Assembly: GCF_019966545.1 (NCBI RefSeq)
Contig: NZ_JAIMIC010000005.1
Location: 248,001 to 312,000, forward strand
Direction: 5' to 3'
DNA: 64,000 nucleotides
Source of the DNA: Heliomarina baculiformis
Lineage (GTDB): Bacteria; Pseudomonadota; Alphaproteobacteria; Rhodobacterales; Rhodobacteraceae
Shown here: positions 10,693-19,526 of the stretch, piece after piece
Position numbering within the stretch: position 1 is the stretch's first letter
Layout of the letters: each line of letters begins with the position of its first letter
Notes under the pieces: generated by a model
What the model was told of the DNA's origin: nothing
Database searches by the model: none
Seen by the model: only the letters and a program-made list of their open reading frames with translations
Position numbers and translations under genes: made by a program

Positions 10693-12167
10693 TCGTACTG
10701 CTCCCGGTATTTGCGCACGATGTAGAGTGCCAGGATATTCAGGCCGAGCGTCAGGACGAAGAGCGTCAGGCCAAGGGCGAAGGCGACGAGCGTCTCTGGA
10801 CTTGCGAAATCGGTGTCACCGGTCAGCTGGCTGACGATCCGGGTCGTGATGGTCGTCATCGATTCAAGCGGGTTGAGCGAGAACTTGGCAATCGCCCCTG
10901 CCCCCATGACCACGATCATGGTCTCGCCGATGGCGCGTGAGGCGGCAAGAAGGATGGCACCGACGATCCCCGGCAGCGCGGCGGGCATGATGACCTGACG
11001 GACGGTTTCGGACTTGGTTGCGCCAAGACCGAGCGAGCCGTCGCGCATCGCTTGCGGCACCGAGTTGATGATGTCATCGGAGAGTGAGGAGACGAATGGA
11101 ATGAGCATGATGCCCATGACGACACCCGCGGTCAGAACCGATGTCGCGCCACTCATCCATTCGACGCCCAGCAGGCCCTGATCGCCGCGTCCAAAGACGT
11201 TGACCAGCATGGGCCCGACGGTAAGCAATGCAAAGAGACCGTAAACGATAGTCGGGATGCCCGCGAGGATTTCAAGCAGCGGCTTGGCGATGGAGCGCAC
11301 CGCATTGCTGGCATATTCCGAGAGGTAGATTGCAGCGAATAGCCCGATGGGTACGGCCACCAGTAGGGCGATGAACGAAATGTACAGCGTCCCCCAGAGG
11401 AGTGGCAGGATCGACAGGTCGCTGTCGCCCCGGAAGTTCGGAGACCACGTGCCGCCAAAGAAGAAATCCGTCCAGGGATGCAGCCGAAAGAAGTTCATCG
11501 TCTCGAACAGCATCGAAAGAACGATGCCGATTGTCGTGAGAATGGCGAGGCTGGCGGCGATGATCAGCAGACCAAGGACGCCGCGTTCGACCACGTTACG
11601 GGCGCGGAAATCCTTGTGGGTCCGGGTATAGGCAAGCGCGAGGCCGCCAATGGCGAGAAGCAGGACCACCACGGTCATTACCAGCGTACCGGTGTAGCTC
11701 TTGCTGCGGTAAGACTGGGCCGCGGCCAGTACTTCGGGCGAAACGTCGGACCCAAGGGCGACGCCGATGCTGCCAAGTGTCGCGCGGATGTCGGAAGTAT
11801 CGGTTGAGAGCGCGTTGACCTCGTCATTCGTCATGGCGCCGCTACTGACGGCGAGATCAAGACCGTTGGCGACGCGGCGAACGTCGCTCATCACGAGGCT
11901 GCGGTTGGAGCCTTCGGCGATGATCTCATCCGGGATCATCTTGGATACGGAGTTTTCGATCAGCATCGGTTGCGCGAGCAGCCAGACAGCCAGAACGGCA
12001 AGCGCGGGCACCAGTGCGGTCAGCGCGACGTTATAGCCGTAATAGCCCGGCAGGGAATGAAGATTGCGTACATCTCCTCCGGCCGATTGGTAGGCCCGGG
12101 CCCGGCCGGCGATGAAGCCAAACGCGGAAAGGGCAACAATTATTAGGAAAAGCCAGAGGACAGGCAT
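10689..12167 (-). CDS. pstC: Phosphate ABC transporter permease PstC (long form)
   Basis: Second membrane subunit of the phosphate importer. 492 residues against about 320 in E. coli. Two N-terminal helices flank a soluble region at roughly residues 80-165 before the conserved permease core begins near residue 265. The coupling loop reads GSLGLGATKSETVRQVIMP. Long PstC with an N-terminal domain is usual in this bacterial family and pairs with the long PstA. It is separated from pstS by 76 bases containing a stable hairpin, and overlaps pstA by 4 bases. Confidence 0.95.
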   Translation of the reverse strand: MPVLWLFLIIVALSAFGFIAGRARAYQSAGGDVRNLHSLPGYYGYNVALTALVPALAVLAVWLLAQPMLIENSVSKMIPDEIIAEGSNRSLVMSDVRRVANGLDLAVSSGAMTNDEVNALSTDTSDIRATLGSIGVALGSDVSPEVLAAAQSYRSKSYTGTLVMTVVVLLLAIGGLALAYTRTHKDFRARNVVERGVLGLLIIAASLAILTTIGIVLSMLFETMNFFRLHPWTDFFFGGTWSPNFRGDSDLSILPLLWGTLYISFIALLVAVPIGLFAAIYLSEYASNAVRSIAKPLLEILAGIPTIVYGLFALLTVGPMLVNVFGRGDQGLLGVEWMSGATSVLTAGVVMGIMLIPFVSSLSDDIINSVPQAMRDGSLGLGATKSETVRQVIMPAALPGIVGAILLAASRAIGETMIVVMGAGAIAKFSLNPLESMTTITTRIVSQLTGDTDFASPETLVAFALGLTLFVLTLGLNILALYIVRKYREQYE

Positions 12168-12205
12168 GGCAGATGCTCCGTCAGGAATGTAGTGCCGGGA
12201 GGTGA

Positions 12206-12231
12206 AACCGGGACGCCGAAGCGCCCCGGTT
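12206..12231 (-). promoter_or_regulatory. Stable hairpin between pstS and pstC
   Basis: On the minus strand, AACCGGG pairs with CCCGGTT, with an inner CGC-TTCG-GCG stem-loop capped by a UUCG tetraloop. It has no T tract. Such hairpins after a binding-protein gene often protect the upstream mRNA from 3' decay or act as a partial terminator, which would favour PstS over the membrane subunits. The function is inferred from position. Confidence 0.6.
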
Positions 12232-12243
12232 CGAAGTCAGCAA

Positions 12244-13284
12244 TCAGGAATTGCTGCCCATGGTTTCTTCGTTTGCAACGGCTTCCTGTGTGGTTGCCAG
12301 TTCCGGGTCTGCAACGAGGCCGTACTCGGCGAGCGGGCCGTCGGGGCCTGCAACTTCGTCAGCGACGAAGAATTCGGCGTATTCCTTCAGACCCGGGATC
12401 ACGCCGATGTGCGCTTTCTTCACATAGAAGAACAGCGGGCGCGAAACAGGGTATTCGCCGGTCGAGATGGTTTCCGTCGTGGGCTCGATGCCGGACATGG
12501 TTGCAACCTGAAGCTTGTCGGTGTTGTTCTCGTAGAACGCCAGACCAAAGACGCCGATGCCGTCCCTGTTGCTTTCGATACGCGCCAGTGTCTCGGTGTA
12601 GTCACCATCGATGTCGACCGACTTGCCGTCGGTGCGCAGGCTGATGCAGGCTTTTTCGGCGGCTTTCTTGTCGTCGCCATTGGCTGCCTTGATGACTTCG
12701 AAGTCACCGGATTCTTCGCAACCGGCGAGGATCACGTTGTCTTCAAAGACTTCGCGGGTGCCGTGCTTGGTGCCCGGGATAAAGGCCTGGATCGGCTGAT
12801 CGGGCAGGCTCGAGTCGACTTCGGCCCAGGTGTTGTAGGGGTTGGCAACGAGTTCGCCGTCAACAACAACCTTGTCGGACAGAGCTTTGTACCACTGAAC
12901 CGGGGTAAAGGCGAATACGTTGCCGTTGATGTCTGAGGCAAAGACGATGCCGTCATAGCCGATGCGGACTTCGATGATGTCGGTAACGCCAGCAGCGGCG
13001 CAGGCTTCGATTTCCGAGTCCTTGATCTTGCGCGACGCGTTCGCGATATCGATGGTGTTTTCACCGACGCCTTCGCAGAAGCGCTTGAGACCGGCCGACG
13101 AGCCACCCGATTCCACGACCGGTGTCGGGAAGTCGAAGTTTTCGCCAAAGGCTTCGGCAACGATCGAAGCGTAGGGAAGCACGGTGCTGGAACCGGCAAC
13201 CTGAACCTGATCACGTGCGGCAGCTACAGTCGCCGACATCGCTACGATGGCCAGCCCGGATACGGTCATTTTTGCAAACGACAT
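12244..13284 (-). CDS. pstS: Periplasmic phosphate-binding protein PstS
   Basis: Binds inorganic phosphate in the periplasm and delivers it to PstCAB. 346 residues with a Sec signal peptide (MSFAKMTVSGLAIVAMSATV, cleaved after AAA). The mature chain begins with VAGSSTVLPYA, followed by VESGGSSAGLKRFCEG; both are phosphate-contacting loops in this family. AGGAG lies 6-7 bases before the ATG. The triple PHO box about 80 bases upstream indicates strong phosphate-starvation control. Confidence 0.97.
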   Translation of the reverse strand: MSFAKMTVSGLAIVAMSATVAAARDQVQVAGSSTVLPYASIVAEAFGENFDFPTPVVESGGSSAGLKRFCEGVGENTIDIANASRKIKDSEIEACAAAGVTDIIEVRIGYDGIVFASDINGNVFAFTPVQWYKALSDKVVVDGELVANPYNTWAEVDSSLPDQPIQAFIPGTKHGTREVFEDNVILAGCEESGDFEVIKAANGDDKKAAEKACISLRTDGKSVDIDGDYTETLARIESNRDGIGVFGLAFYENNTDKLQVATMSGIEPTTETISTGEYPVSRPLFFYVKKAHIGVIPGLKEYAEFFVADEVAGPDGPLAEYGLVADPELATTQEAVANEETMGSNS

Positions 13285-13363
13285 GGATTTCTCCTGGTTA
13301 GGAATGTCTGATCACCCCCATGATGATCTTGCCGTGCAGCTATCGGCTGCGCGCGATGCTTTT

Positions 13364-13392
13364 GTGACAGCTATGTAACAGCTATATGACAA
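13364..13392 (-). promoter_or_regulatory. Triple PHO box upstream of pstS
   Basis: Reading the minus strand, three 7-base units occur in register: TTGTCAT, CTGTTAC and CTGTCAC, each separated by the same four bases ATAG (11-base period). This matches the PhoB-binding pattern CTGTCAT-N4-CTGTCAT, extended by one more repeat. The last unit ends 80 bases before the pstS start codon. phoB is in the same operon, so the circuit is probably self-reinforcing. Confidence 0.92.
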
Positions 13393-13560
13393 TGACGAAG
13401 TTTTCGAAAGAATTGGGGCGGAACGTCGGGTAAAGAGAGTCGCTGCCGGTCAATTTTACGCGGGCCTTCAGGCGGTTAGATCGGACGGGCGTTTCGGAAC
13501 AGAAGAAACCGGCCACAGCTTGGCCAAGCGGGATTTCCGTATTTGTAACGAAAAGAAGGC

Positions 13561-14592
13561 TCAGAGGGGCAGAATCACCGTGAAAGTCGACCCTTTGCCC
13601 AGTTCGCTTTCGACGCGAAGACGTCCCCGGTGCCGGTTCACGATATGCTTCACGATTGCCAGCCCGAGACCGGTGCCGCCGAGCATGCGGCTGCGATGGC
13701 TGTCGGCCCGGTAGAAGCGTTCGGTCAGGCGCGGCAGATGCATCGGGTCGATGCCCGATCCCTTGTCGATGACCTGGATCCGGACGGCCGGCGCCCGCAA
13801 GGCCGGGTCACGCGACGATGTTGCGAGCGTTATCTGCACCTCTCCGCCGGAACCGCCGTATTTTACCGCATTCTCGATCAGGTTGGTAAAGACCTGCCGG
13901 AGCTGGTCGGGATCGCCCGGCACAAGGATCGCAGTATCGGGCGGTGCATAGCTGAAAGCGACATTGGCGGAATCGCCAAGCGGGCGCAGCGAGTTCAGGA
14001 CCGAGGAAATCTGGGCTGACAAATCGACCTGTTCGCGAGGGCGCATGCGCTCTTCGCTTTCGACACGGCTGAGCGAAAGCAGATCGCCCACGAGGCGGTT
14101 CATGCGTCCGGCCTCGTCCTCCATGATCGCGAGGAAACGGTCACGTGCGACTGGGTCATCGCTTGCCGCGCCGCGCAAGGTTTCGATGAATCCCATCAGG
14201 GCTGTCAGCGGTGTGCGCAATTCGTGGCTGACATTGGCGACGAAATCCCGGCGCATCTGTCCGGCCTGTTCGAGATGAGTGACGTCCTGAAAGGTCAGCA
14301 TCACGTTGGGCGTCTGTTCGATGTTGCGACACATCACGTCAAAACTTGTGTCCTGTGCCCCGTCGTTGGAGAGGTAGCGCACCGTTCGCGGGCGCCTGTC
14401 GCGCAGGGTGTTTTCGATGGCTTCTGCAAGGTCCGGCTGGCGCAGGATCGTCGTGAAATGTCGTCCGATGATCTGTTGGCCAAGCAGCGTCAGCGCATCG
14501 GCGTTGGCCGTGGCGATGCGTTCATTTCGATCAACGACCAATGCAGGCAGCGGGATGGCCGACATCAGGTTGGCGATGGTCGTGTCCTGCAT
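13561..14592 (-). CDS. phoR: Phosphate regulon sensor histidine kinase PhoR, without membrane segments
   Basis: Histidine kinase that phosphorylates PhoB. 343 residues: a PAS domain at about 5-105, the HisKA helix with phospho-acceptor His in FVANVSHELRTPLTALMGF (about 115-180), then HATPase_c with the N box (FTNLIENAVKYG), G1 (VIDKGSGID), F box and G2 (GGTGLGLAIVKHI). Unlike E. coli PhoR, it has no N-terminal transmembrane helices. GGAAGG nine bases before the ATG and the metZ-like stop only 22 bases upstream argue against a missed extension. The gap of 276 bases to pstS holds the PHO box, so phoR probably belongs to the upstream housekeeping transcript as well. Confidence 0.94.
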   Translation of the reverse strand: MQDTTIANLMSAIPLPALVVDRNERIATANADALTLLGQQIIGRHFTTILRQPDLAEAIENTLRDRRPRTVRYLSNDGAQDTSFDVMCRNIEQTPNVMLTFQDVTHLEQAGQMRRDFVANVSHELRTPLTALMGFIETLRGAASDDPVARDRFLAIMEDEAGRMNRLVGDLLSLSRVESEERMRPREQVDLSAQISSVLNSLRPLGDSANVAFSYAPPDTAILVPGDPDQLRQVFTNLIENAVKYGGSGGEVQITLATSSRDPALRAPAVRIQVIDKGSGIDPMHLPRLTERFYRADSHRSRMLGGTGLGLAIVKHIVNRHRGRLRVESELGKGSTFTVILPL

Positions 14593-14614
14593 AGTCCAGC
14601 GCCTTCCGGTCGGG

Positions 14615-15805
14615 CTAGATTGCGTCTGGCACGGCCTGGGCCACCGCGTCGGTAAAGATCGACAGGAGTGCCTCCGGGTCTTCTAGGCCGACAGACACGC
14701 GGAAGAACCCTTCGGAAAGGCCGAGCGCGGCCCGTTCTTCGGGCGTGAGGGCGCGGTGCGACGACGACGCGGGATGTGAGAGGGTGGTGCCGACATCGCC
14801 AAGGGTCGGCGCGAAATTGAGCTGTGCTGCCGCCCGGGTAAAGGCATTGGCCGCGGCCCTGCCACCTTTCAACTCAAAACTGACCATGTTGCAGCCCTGC
14901 ACGCCGAGCAGATTCTTGGCGCGAGTCAGGTCAGGATGACCGGATTGCAGCGGATAGAGAACACGCGCGACGCCGGGCAATTCCGCAAGCTTGTCCGCCA
15001 GACGTTTCGCGGTTTCCTGCGCTCTGTCGAACCGAAGCTCAAATGTCAGAAGACCGCGTTCGGCCAGCCAGCAATCGAAGGGGCTGGGAGTCATGCCAGT
15101 GGTGATGGAAAACACGCGGAGTTTTTCGTTGAGCGCCGGATCACGGGCGACCACGTAGCCCAGCATGACGTCCGAATGACCGGCCAGCAGCTTGGTGATC
15201 GAATGGATGACGATATCGGCGCCATGGTCGAAAGGTTTAAAACCACGCGGCGTGGTAAAGGTGTTGTCGACGACGAAGAGCAGCCCTTTTTCGCGGCAGA
15301 GCTCTGCAATGCCCTTGATATCGGCGACACGCAGCGTCGGGTTCGAGACGACCTCGACCAAAATCATCCTTGTTTCGGGCCGGATCGCCGCGCGCATAAA
15401 GTCGATATCGCAGGGATCGGCCAGCGAGGTCGTAATGCCAAGGCGCGGCAGGTCCTCTTTCATCATGCGCAGGGATCGCCCGTACAACTGATTGCCGCCG
15501 ACGACATGGTCGCCGGTGTTGAGCAGTCCCAGAAGCACCGCACTGACCACGCCCATGCCCGAGCCTGTCACGATTCCTCCCGAGGCACCTTCCATCGCGT
15601 CGAGCCGTTTGGCGATCACATCCGCATTGGGGTGGCCTTCGCGCGAATAAGTATAGCCGTGCACGCGTCCTTCGTACTGGTCGTCCAGCGCATCCGGGGT
15701 TTCGCTGGCGTAGACAACAGAGGGCGACAACGGGGTCACGACAGGGTGGCTGGCGCTGTCTGGCAAGCCTACGGGGCGGATCAGCGATCCTCGGAAGTTC
15801 TTCAT
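14615..15805 (-). CDS. Cys/Met metabolism PLP-dependent enzyme (MetZ/MetC/methionine gamma-lyase family)
   Basis: PLP enzyme of the cystathionine gamma-synthase fold acting in transsulfuration or direct sulfhydrylation. 396 residues. The PLP Lys is about residue 205 in HSITKLLAGHSDVMLG; VVDNTFTTPRGFKPFDHGAD precedes it and the phosphate-binding GSGMGVVSAVL is near 81. The C-terminal SSSHRALTPEERAALGLSEG fits the family. Candidate activities are O-succinylhomoserine sulfhydrylase, cystathionine beta/gamma-lyase and methionine gamma-lyase; sequence alone does not choose between them. Its start overlaps the end of the preceding carbonic-anhydrase-like gene by 4 bases and phoR follows after 22 bases. 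Confidence 0.88.
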   Translation of the reverse strand: MKNFRGSLIRPVGLPDSASHPVVTPLSPSVVYASETPDALDDQYEGRVHGYTYSREGHPNADVIAKRLDAMEGASGGIVTGSGMGVVSAVLLGLLNTGDHVVGGNQLYGRSLRMMKEDLPRLGITTSLADPCDIDFMRAAIRPETRMILVEVVSNPTLRVADIKGIAELCREKGLLFVVDNTFTTPRGFKPFDHGADIVIHSITKLLAGHSDVMLGYVVARDPALNEKLRVFSITTGMTPSPFDCWLAERGLLTFELRFDRAQETAKRLADKLAELPGVARVLYPLQSGHPDLTRAKNLLGVQGCNMVSFELKGGRAAANAFTRAAAQLNFAPTLGDVGTTLSHPASSSHRALTPEERAALGLSEGFFRVSVGLEDPEALLSIFTDAVAQAVPDAI

Positions 15806-16329
15806 GTGGTGATGACCCTGAGTTCGTCGCGGAAACGACGCATGTTGTCCTGGTAGTGCATGGTGCCGGCGATCATTCGCTGGCGTGCTTTTTCGTCGAT
15901 TTCGCGCACGACCTTGCCCGGCGATCCCATCACCAGTGAATTGTCGGGGATCTCCTTGTTCTCGGTGATCAGCGCCCCTGCCCCGATGAGGCAGTTTTTG
16001 CCGATCCTGGCGCCATTCAGGATCGTCGCATTCATGCCAACCAGCGTATTGTCCCCGATGGTACAGCCATGCAGCATCACCTTATGACCGATCGTGCAGT
16101 TCTTGCCTATGGTGAGCGGGAAACCGGCGTCGATATGCATGACGCAGTTTTCCTGCACATTGCTGCCCTCGCCAATCAGGATGATCTCGTGGTCAGCGCG
16201 GATCGTGGTGCCGAACCAGACGGAAGAGCCCTCTTCCATCACGACTTGCCCGATCAGGTTGGCGTCTGGGGCTACCCATGTATCCGGGTGGATTTGCGGC
16301 GTGAGATCACCGAGCGCGTAAATTGTCAT
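15802..16329 (-). CDS. Gamma-class carbonic anhydrase family protein (YrdA/PaaY-like)
   Basis: Left-handed beta-helix protein of 175 residues built of hexapeptide repeats (for example [20 protein letters not shown]). Metal-ligand histidines are recognisable in the region with [26 protein letters not shown]. Members of this family trimerise, bind zinc or iron and are active or relic carbonic anhydrases, or thioesterase-like. It overlaps gmk upstream and the PLP-enzyme gene downstream by 4 bases each, so it is co-translated with both. The physiological reaction is uncertain. Confidence 0.88.
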   Translation of the reverse strand: MTIYALGDLTPQIHPDTWVAPDANLIGQVVMEEGSSVWFGTTIRADHEIILIGEGSNVQENCVMHIDAGFPLTIGKNCTIGHKVMLHGCTIGDNTLVGMNATILNGARIGKNCLIGAGALITENKEIPDNSLVMGSPGKVVREIDEKARQRMIAGTMHYQDNMRRFRDELRVITT

Positions 16330-16967
16330 GCCAGTTCCTCGAATTCCGATTGAAGTTTTCGAACATGTTCCGTCAGTTCGGGCTGCTGCAACCGCCGCAG
16401 GCGGGTGGCCGCAACGATGGTCTTGATCTGCGTTTCGGTTGCATCCAGATCATCATTGACCAGAACGAAGTCATACCCGTCCCAATGGCTGATTTCGTCC
16501 CAGCTGCGTTGCATCCGGCGTGCAATCGTCGCGGCATCATCCTGACCACGCCCCTCAAGCCGCTTGCGCAGCTCGGGGATAGAAGGCGGCAGCAGGAAGA
16601 TCGAGAGCGTATGCTGACCGAGCGCCGAATTGCGGATTTGCTGGGCTCCCTGCCAGTCGATGTCAAAGAGCACATCGCGACCCTGATCGATGGCGTGCTG
16701 AACCGGGCCACGAGGCGAGCCGTAAAAGTTTCCGAAGACATGGGCGTGTTCCAGCATGTCGCCACTGGACACCTGCGCCTTGAACTCGGGTTCAGTGACG
16801 AAATGGTAATCCTTGCCGTCAACTTCGCCGGGGCGCGGGGCGCGGGTCGTCGAGCTGACCGAGAATGCGATTCCGGGATCCCAGTCACGCATACGCCGGG
16901 CCAGCGTTGATTTGCCCGCCCCCGAGGGTGAGCTGAGAATGATCAAGAGGCCGCGACGGTCCGCCAT
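16326..16967 (-). CDS. gmk: Guanylate kinase
   Basis: Converts GMP plus ATP to GDP plus ADP in nucleotide synthesis. 213 residues, normal length. P-loop [15 protein letters not shown] at about 12-26; GMP-binding region [19 protein letters not shown] at about 39-57; [14 protein letters not shown] and the Asp-Trp-Gln of [10 protein letters not shown] follow. It comes 21 bases after yicC, a conserved pairing, and overlaps the next gene by 4 bases. Confidence 0.98.
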   Translation of the reverse strand: MADRRGLLIILSSPSGAGKSTLARRMRDWDPGIAFSVSSTTRAPRPGEVDGKDYHFVTEPEFKAQVSSGDMLEHAHVFGNFYGSPRGPVQHAIDQGRDVLFDIDWQGAQQIRNSALGQHTLSIFLLPPSIPELRKRLEGRGQDDAATIARRMQRSWDEISHWDGYDFVLVNDDLDATETQIKTIVAATRLRRLQQPELTEHVRKLQSEFEELA

Positions 16968-16988
16968 GACGCAAATCTTCCTTATGAT

Positions 16989-17888
16989 TTATTCGACGTT
17001 CTGGACTTGCTCGCGCAGCTGGTCAATCACCGCTTTCATGTCGAGACCGACGGTGGTCAGATCCACTGACTGCGACTTTGAACAGATGGTATTGACCTCG
17101 CGATTGAATTCCTGCGTCAGGAAATCGAGTTTACGCCCCACAGGTCCGCCCGCGGCAATCAGATCCCGGCTTGCTTTTATGTGCGCGCCCAGCCTGTCGA
17201 TTTCTTCCGTCACATCGGCCTTGACCGCGATCAAGGCCAATTCCTGCGCAACCCTGTCGGGATCGGCCTCGCGGGCATGTTCCATGACACGCGCGAGGTT
17301 CTCGGAAAGAGCGCGGGCAACCGCTTCGCGCCTTTCCCCGGCCAGTTGCGATGCCCGGGCTGTGAGTTTTTCGATTTCGTCGAGTTGAGCCGAGAGAACC
17401 GAAACAAGCTGCGCCCCTTCGTTGCGGCGCATGTCTAGGAAACCGTCGAGCAAAGACGGAAAGTCCTGCTTGAGCTTTGCCACCAGCGGAGCCGGATCAC
17501 GATCCCCTGCCCCCGTTTCCATGACACCGCGCAGGGCCAGAAGGTCACTGGCGCGGGAGGGAGCGAGCGTGACGCCACGCTCCAACGCTTCGTTTTCGAG
17601 AGTGACGAGAGCGTCCAGCACGTTGTTCATTGCGCTTTTGTTAAGGACCAGCGCGGTTTTTTCCTCGTCCCTGCCGATCCGCAGACTCAGCGTCACCGAA
17701 CCGCGCGTGAGTACCTTGCCAAGCTCTGTGCGCAGGCCGGCTTCGAGCCCTTCCAGCCAGTCCGGTATCCTCAGGTTAAGGCTTAATCCCTTGGCATTGA
17801 CGCTGCGCAGCTCCCACGCCCAGCTGAATGGCGCCATCTCTCCCCGTGCTGAGGAAAACCCGGTCATCGAATGCAAAGACTTGGCCAT
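16989..17888 (-). CDS. yicC: YicC family endoribonuclease
   Basis: 299-residue YicC-family protein; E. coli YicC is an endoribonuclease that takes part in small-RNA turnover. The N-terminal domain opens with LHSMTGFSSARGEMAPFSWA, the family hallmark, and includes WELRSVNAKGLSLNLRIPDW. The C-terminal domain (DUF1732-like) contains EEIDRLGAHIKASRDLIAAG and the conserved GRKLDFLTQEFNREVNTICS. It is the first gene of the minus-strand run yicC-gmk-CA-metZ-like-phoR. Role in this organism is inferred from the family. Confidence 0.95.
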   Translation of the reverse strand: MAKSLHSMTGFSSARGEMAPFSWAWELRSVNAKGLSLNLRIPDWLEGLEAGLRTELGKVLTRGSVTLSLRIGRDEEKTALVLNKSAMNNVLDALVTLENEALERGVTLAPSRASDLLALRGVMETGAGDRDPAPLVAKLKQDFPSLLDGFLDMRRNEGAQLVSVLSAQLDEIEKLTARASQLAGERREAVARALSENLARVMEHAREADPDRVAQELALIAVKADVTEEIDRLGAHIKASRDLIAAGGPVGRKLDFLTQEFNREVNTICSKSQSVDLTTVGLDMKAVIDQLREQVQNVE

Positions 17889-18044
17889 GTTCCTCCGGGC
17901 GCTATGTCAAAAGTTTCCGTGACCTAAAGCCATAGGGCCCTCTTGCACAACCCCGAAGACCGGCTCTTGAGCCCCGGGTCCAGAGCACGGTCTGTTAACC
18001 AAGCGGCAAGGAATATGTCCAAAATGTAGCATATGTGTGGCATG

Positions 18045-18060
18045 TTAAGGTTCTAGTAAC
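18045..18060 (+). promoter_or_regulatory. Possible CtrA-binding site
   Basis: TTAA-GGTTCTA-GTAAC resembles the alphaproteobacterial CtrA site TTAA-N7-TTAAC with one mismatch in the second half. It lies 74 bases before the ATG chosen for the PAS gene. Such matches are common in AT-rich gaps, so this is a suggestion only. Confidence 0.25.
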
Positions 18061-18133
18061 TATTACTTCATTATTAATCGGTGTGTTGTGCTCTCAGACC
18101 TCTCAGGTGGCACCCACACCTCCGTCCCTGGAG

Positions 18134-18904
18134 ATGAGGCCTGTGATTTCCGACCAGAATGCAAAGCGGAGCAACTCTGACAAAGTGATTAACTTCCAAC
18201 GGTTTCGGAGCGTAAAAAGCGCGCCTGCCCTGCGCCAGGCCGAAGCTTATTGGACGGCGCTTCGGGACGGAAACAGCATCCCGAGACGGACGCAGATCGA
18301 TCCGCGTGGCCTTGAGAACCTGCTGGAATATGCGTTTATCATCGAAAGAATCGCGCCGGGCATTGCGCGGTTCCGACTAGCCGGCCAACATTTGACACAA
18401 TTGATCGGGATGGAGGTGCGCGGCATGCCCATGTCGGCACTGTTCACATCGCGTTCCCGTCCGAATGTCGGCGCCGCGCTTGAGCAGGTTTTCGATACAC
18501 CGTCTATCGTCGATCTGACGCTGCACAGCGAAGATCGCTTTGGCGGGCCGACTTTTTCCGCGCAGATGATCCTTTTGCCATTGATGAGTGATTACGGCGA
18601 CGTCAGCCGCGCGCTTGGCGTTATGGTCTCCGATGCCACCGACGTTTCGGATACGATCCGCTTTGACGTAACAGGCACGAATTTTCGCGCGGTTTCGCAT
18701 GTTGAGCCATCGGGCATCGAGCCAGCCGCCACGTCTGTTTCAAAAGACAATTTGTCAGCGAAAAATTCAAACTCCTATGGGAACGGGTCAGAGCCCAAAC
18801 CCAATCCCGGTTTCAACGAACCTGCCGAGCCGATGAAAGGCCGGATTCCCTATCTGCGTTTGGTCAAGACGGACAGCAGAACCAAACAAACACATCACAA
18901 GTGA
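18134..18904 (+). CDS. PAS_5-type PAS domain protein
   Basis: Probable alphaproteobacterial PAS_5 (PF07310) protein. From ATG 18134 it is 256 residues; the frame is open to 18035 but that upstream part looks non-coding and the start is not settled (only TGGAG three bases before the ATG). The region from about residue 25 to 160 has the family features: an opening helix (ALRQAEAYWTALRDGNSIPR), then IDPRGLENLLEYAFIIERI, FRLAGQHLTQLIGMEVRGM, and a late beta-sheet MILLPLMSDYGDVSRALGVM. The C-terminal 80 residues are Ser/Pro/Asn-rich and look disordered. No output domain is present; ligand and partner are unknown. Confidence 0.75.
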   Translation: MRPVISDQNAKRSNSDKVINFQRFRSVKSAPALRQAEAYWTALRDGNSIPRRTQIDPRGLENLLEYAFIIERIAPGIARFRLAGQHLTQLIGMEVRGMPMSALFTSRSRPNVGAALEQVFDTPSIVDLTLHSEDRFGGPTFSAQMILLPLMSDYGDVSRALGVMVSDATDVSDTIRFDVTGTNFRAVSHVEPSGIEPAATSVSKDNLSAKNSNSYGNGSEPKPNPGFNEPAEPMKGRIPYLRLVKTDSRTKQTHHK

Positions 18905-18995
18905 CGTGTAGCTTTACGTTACGTCAATAAAGAGTCGTCACAGCGGCGCTAGCTGTTAACCTGTCAACGATGGAGGAATTTGGAATCATCGTCGC

Positions 18996-19484
18996 ATGTC
19001 CAAGCAAATAGCAATGCTGTGGATTCTTGCGTTGGTCGCCTTGACCAGCGTGATGGTTGGCATCTTTTACCCAAAGATCGACTACAGCGAATTCTCTCTG
19101 CTGACTGATGACCAGATAAAATTGTATCTCGAGGTGCCGCAAAACAAGTTGCGTGACCTGGAGATGGTCACTGAAGAAGGTCCGTACATCGATGTAAAAG
19201 CGCCTGTTGGATACCGGCTGAACTCGCCTTTGAATTTTGAGATCGACATTACACCGCGCGACGCTGCACCAGTGGACATGGCGACATTCCGGATCGCCTA
19301 TCGGCTTGGTGACAACTGGCTGGATGTCACGCGTAAGATGCTGAAGCAGGGCGATATTGAAGGTTCGAGAGTTAGCGTGCCGGGCGCGCTTTTGCCGGTT
19401 GGCCAGCACGCGATGCGTTTCACGGTAAGTGATTCCAAGAAGCGACAGAGCGAAACGACTGTCACGTTTTCGGTTGGTGAGTGA
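18996..19484 (+). CDS. Membrane-anchored periplasmic protein of unknown function
   Basis: 162 residues. The N-terminus has one hydrophobic helix (MSKQIAMLWILALVALTSVM) with a positive charge before it, so the rest should be periplasmic. The remainder is beta-rich: LYLEVPQNKLRDLEMV, a Tyr-Arg-Leu-Asn-Ser strand, and a C-terminal stretch ending MRFTVSDSKKRQSETTVTFS, which looks like an immunoglobulin-like sandwich. I do not recognise a family. A GGAGG at 18972-18976 is too far (about 20 bases) from the ATG to be its ribosome binding site, so initiation is weak or misplaced. It is followed at once by a terminator and sits after the PAS gene by 91 bases. Confidence 0.65.
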   Translation: MSKQIAMLWILALVALTSVMVGIFYPKIDYSEFSLLTDDQIKLYLEVPQNKLRDLEMVTEEGPYIDVKAPVGYRLNSPLNFEIDITPRDAAPVDMATFRIAYRLGDNWLDVTRKMLKQGDIEGSRVSVPGALLPVGQHAMRFTVSDSKKRQSETTVTFSVGE

Positions 19485-19490
19485 ATGAGA

Positions 19491-19520
19491 AAAGGCGCGA
19501 AACCAGCGTTCCGCGCCTTT
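19491..19520. terminator. Bidirectional terminator between convergent genes
   Basis: AAAGGCGCG pairs with CGCGCCTTT (9 base pairs, 12-base loop), with A and T runs on the two sides. It begins 7 bases after the stop of the plus-strand gene and lies 7 bases beyond the 3' end of the minus-strand DAHP synthase gene. Confidence 0.88.
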
Positions 19521-19526
19521 GTCTGA

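Noticed and set aside
14936-15856. 306-codon plus-strand frame opposite the metZ-like gene
   Set aside because: Opposite a gene with a full set of PLP-enzyme motifs; no start signal.
14615-16329. SAM riboswitch before the metZ-like gene
   Set aside because: The gene overlaps the preceding one by four bases, leaving no leader for a riboswitch.
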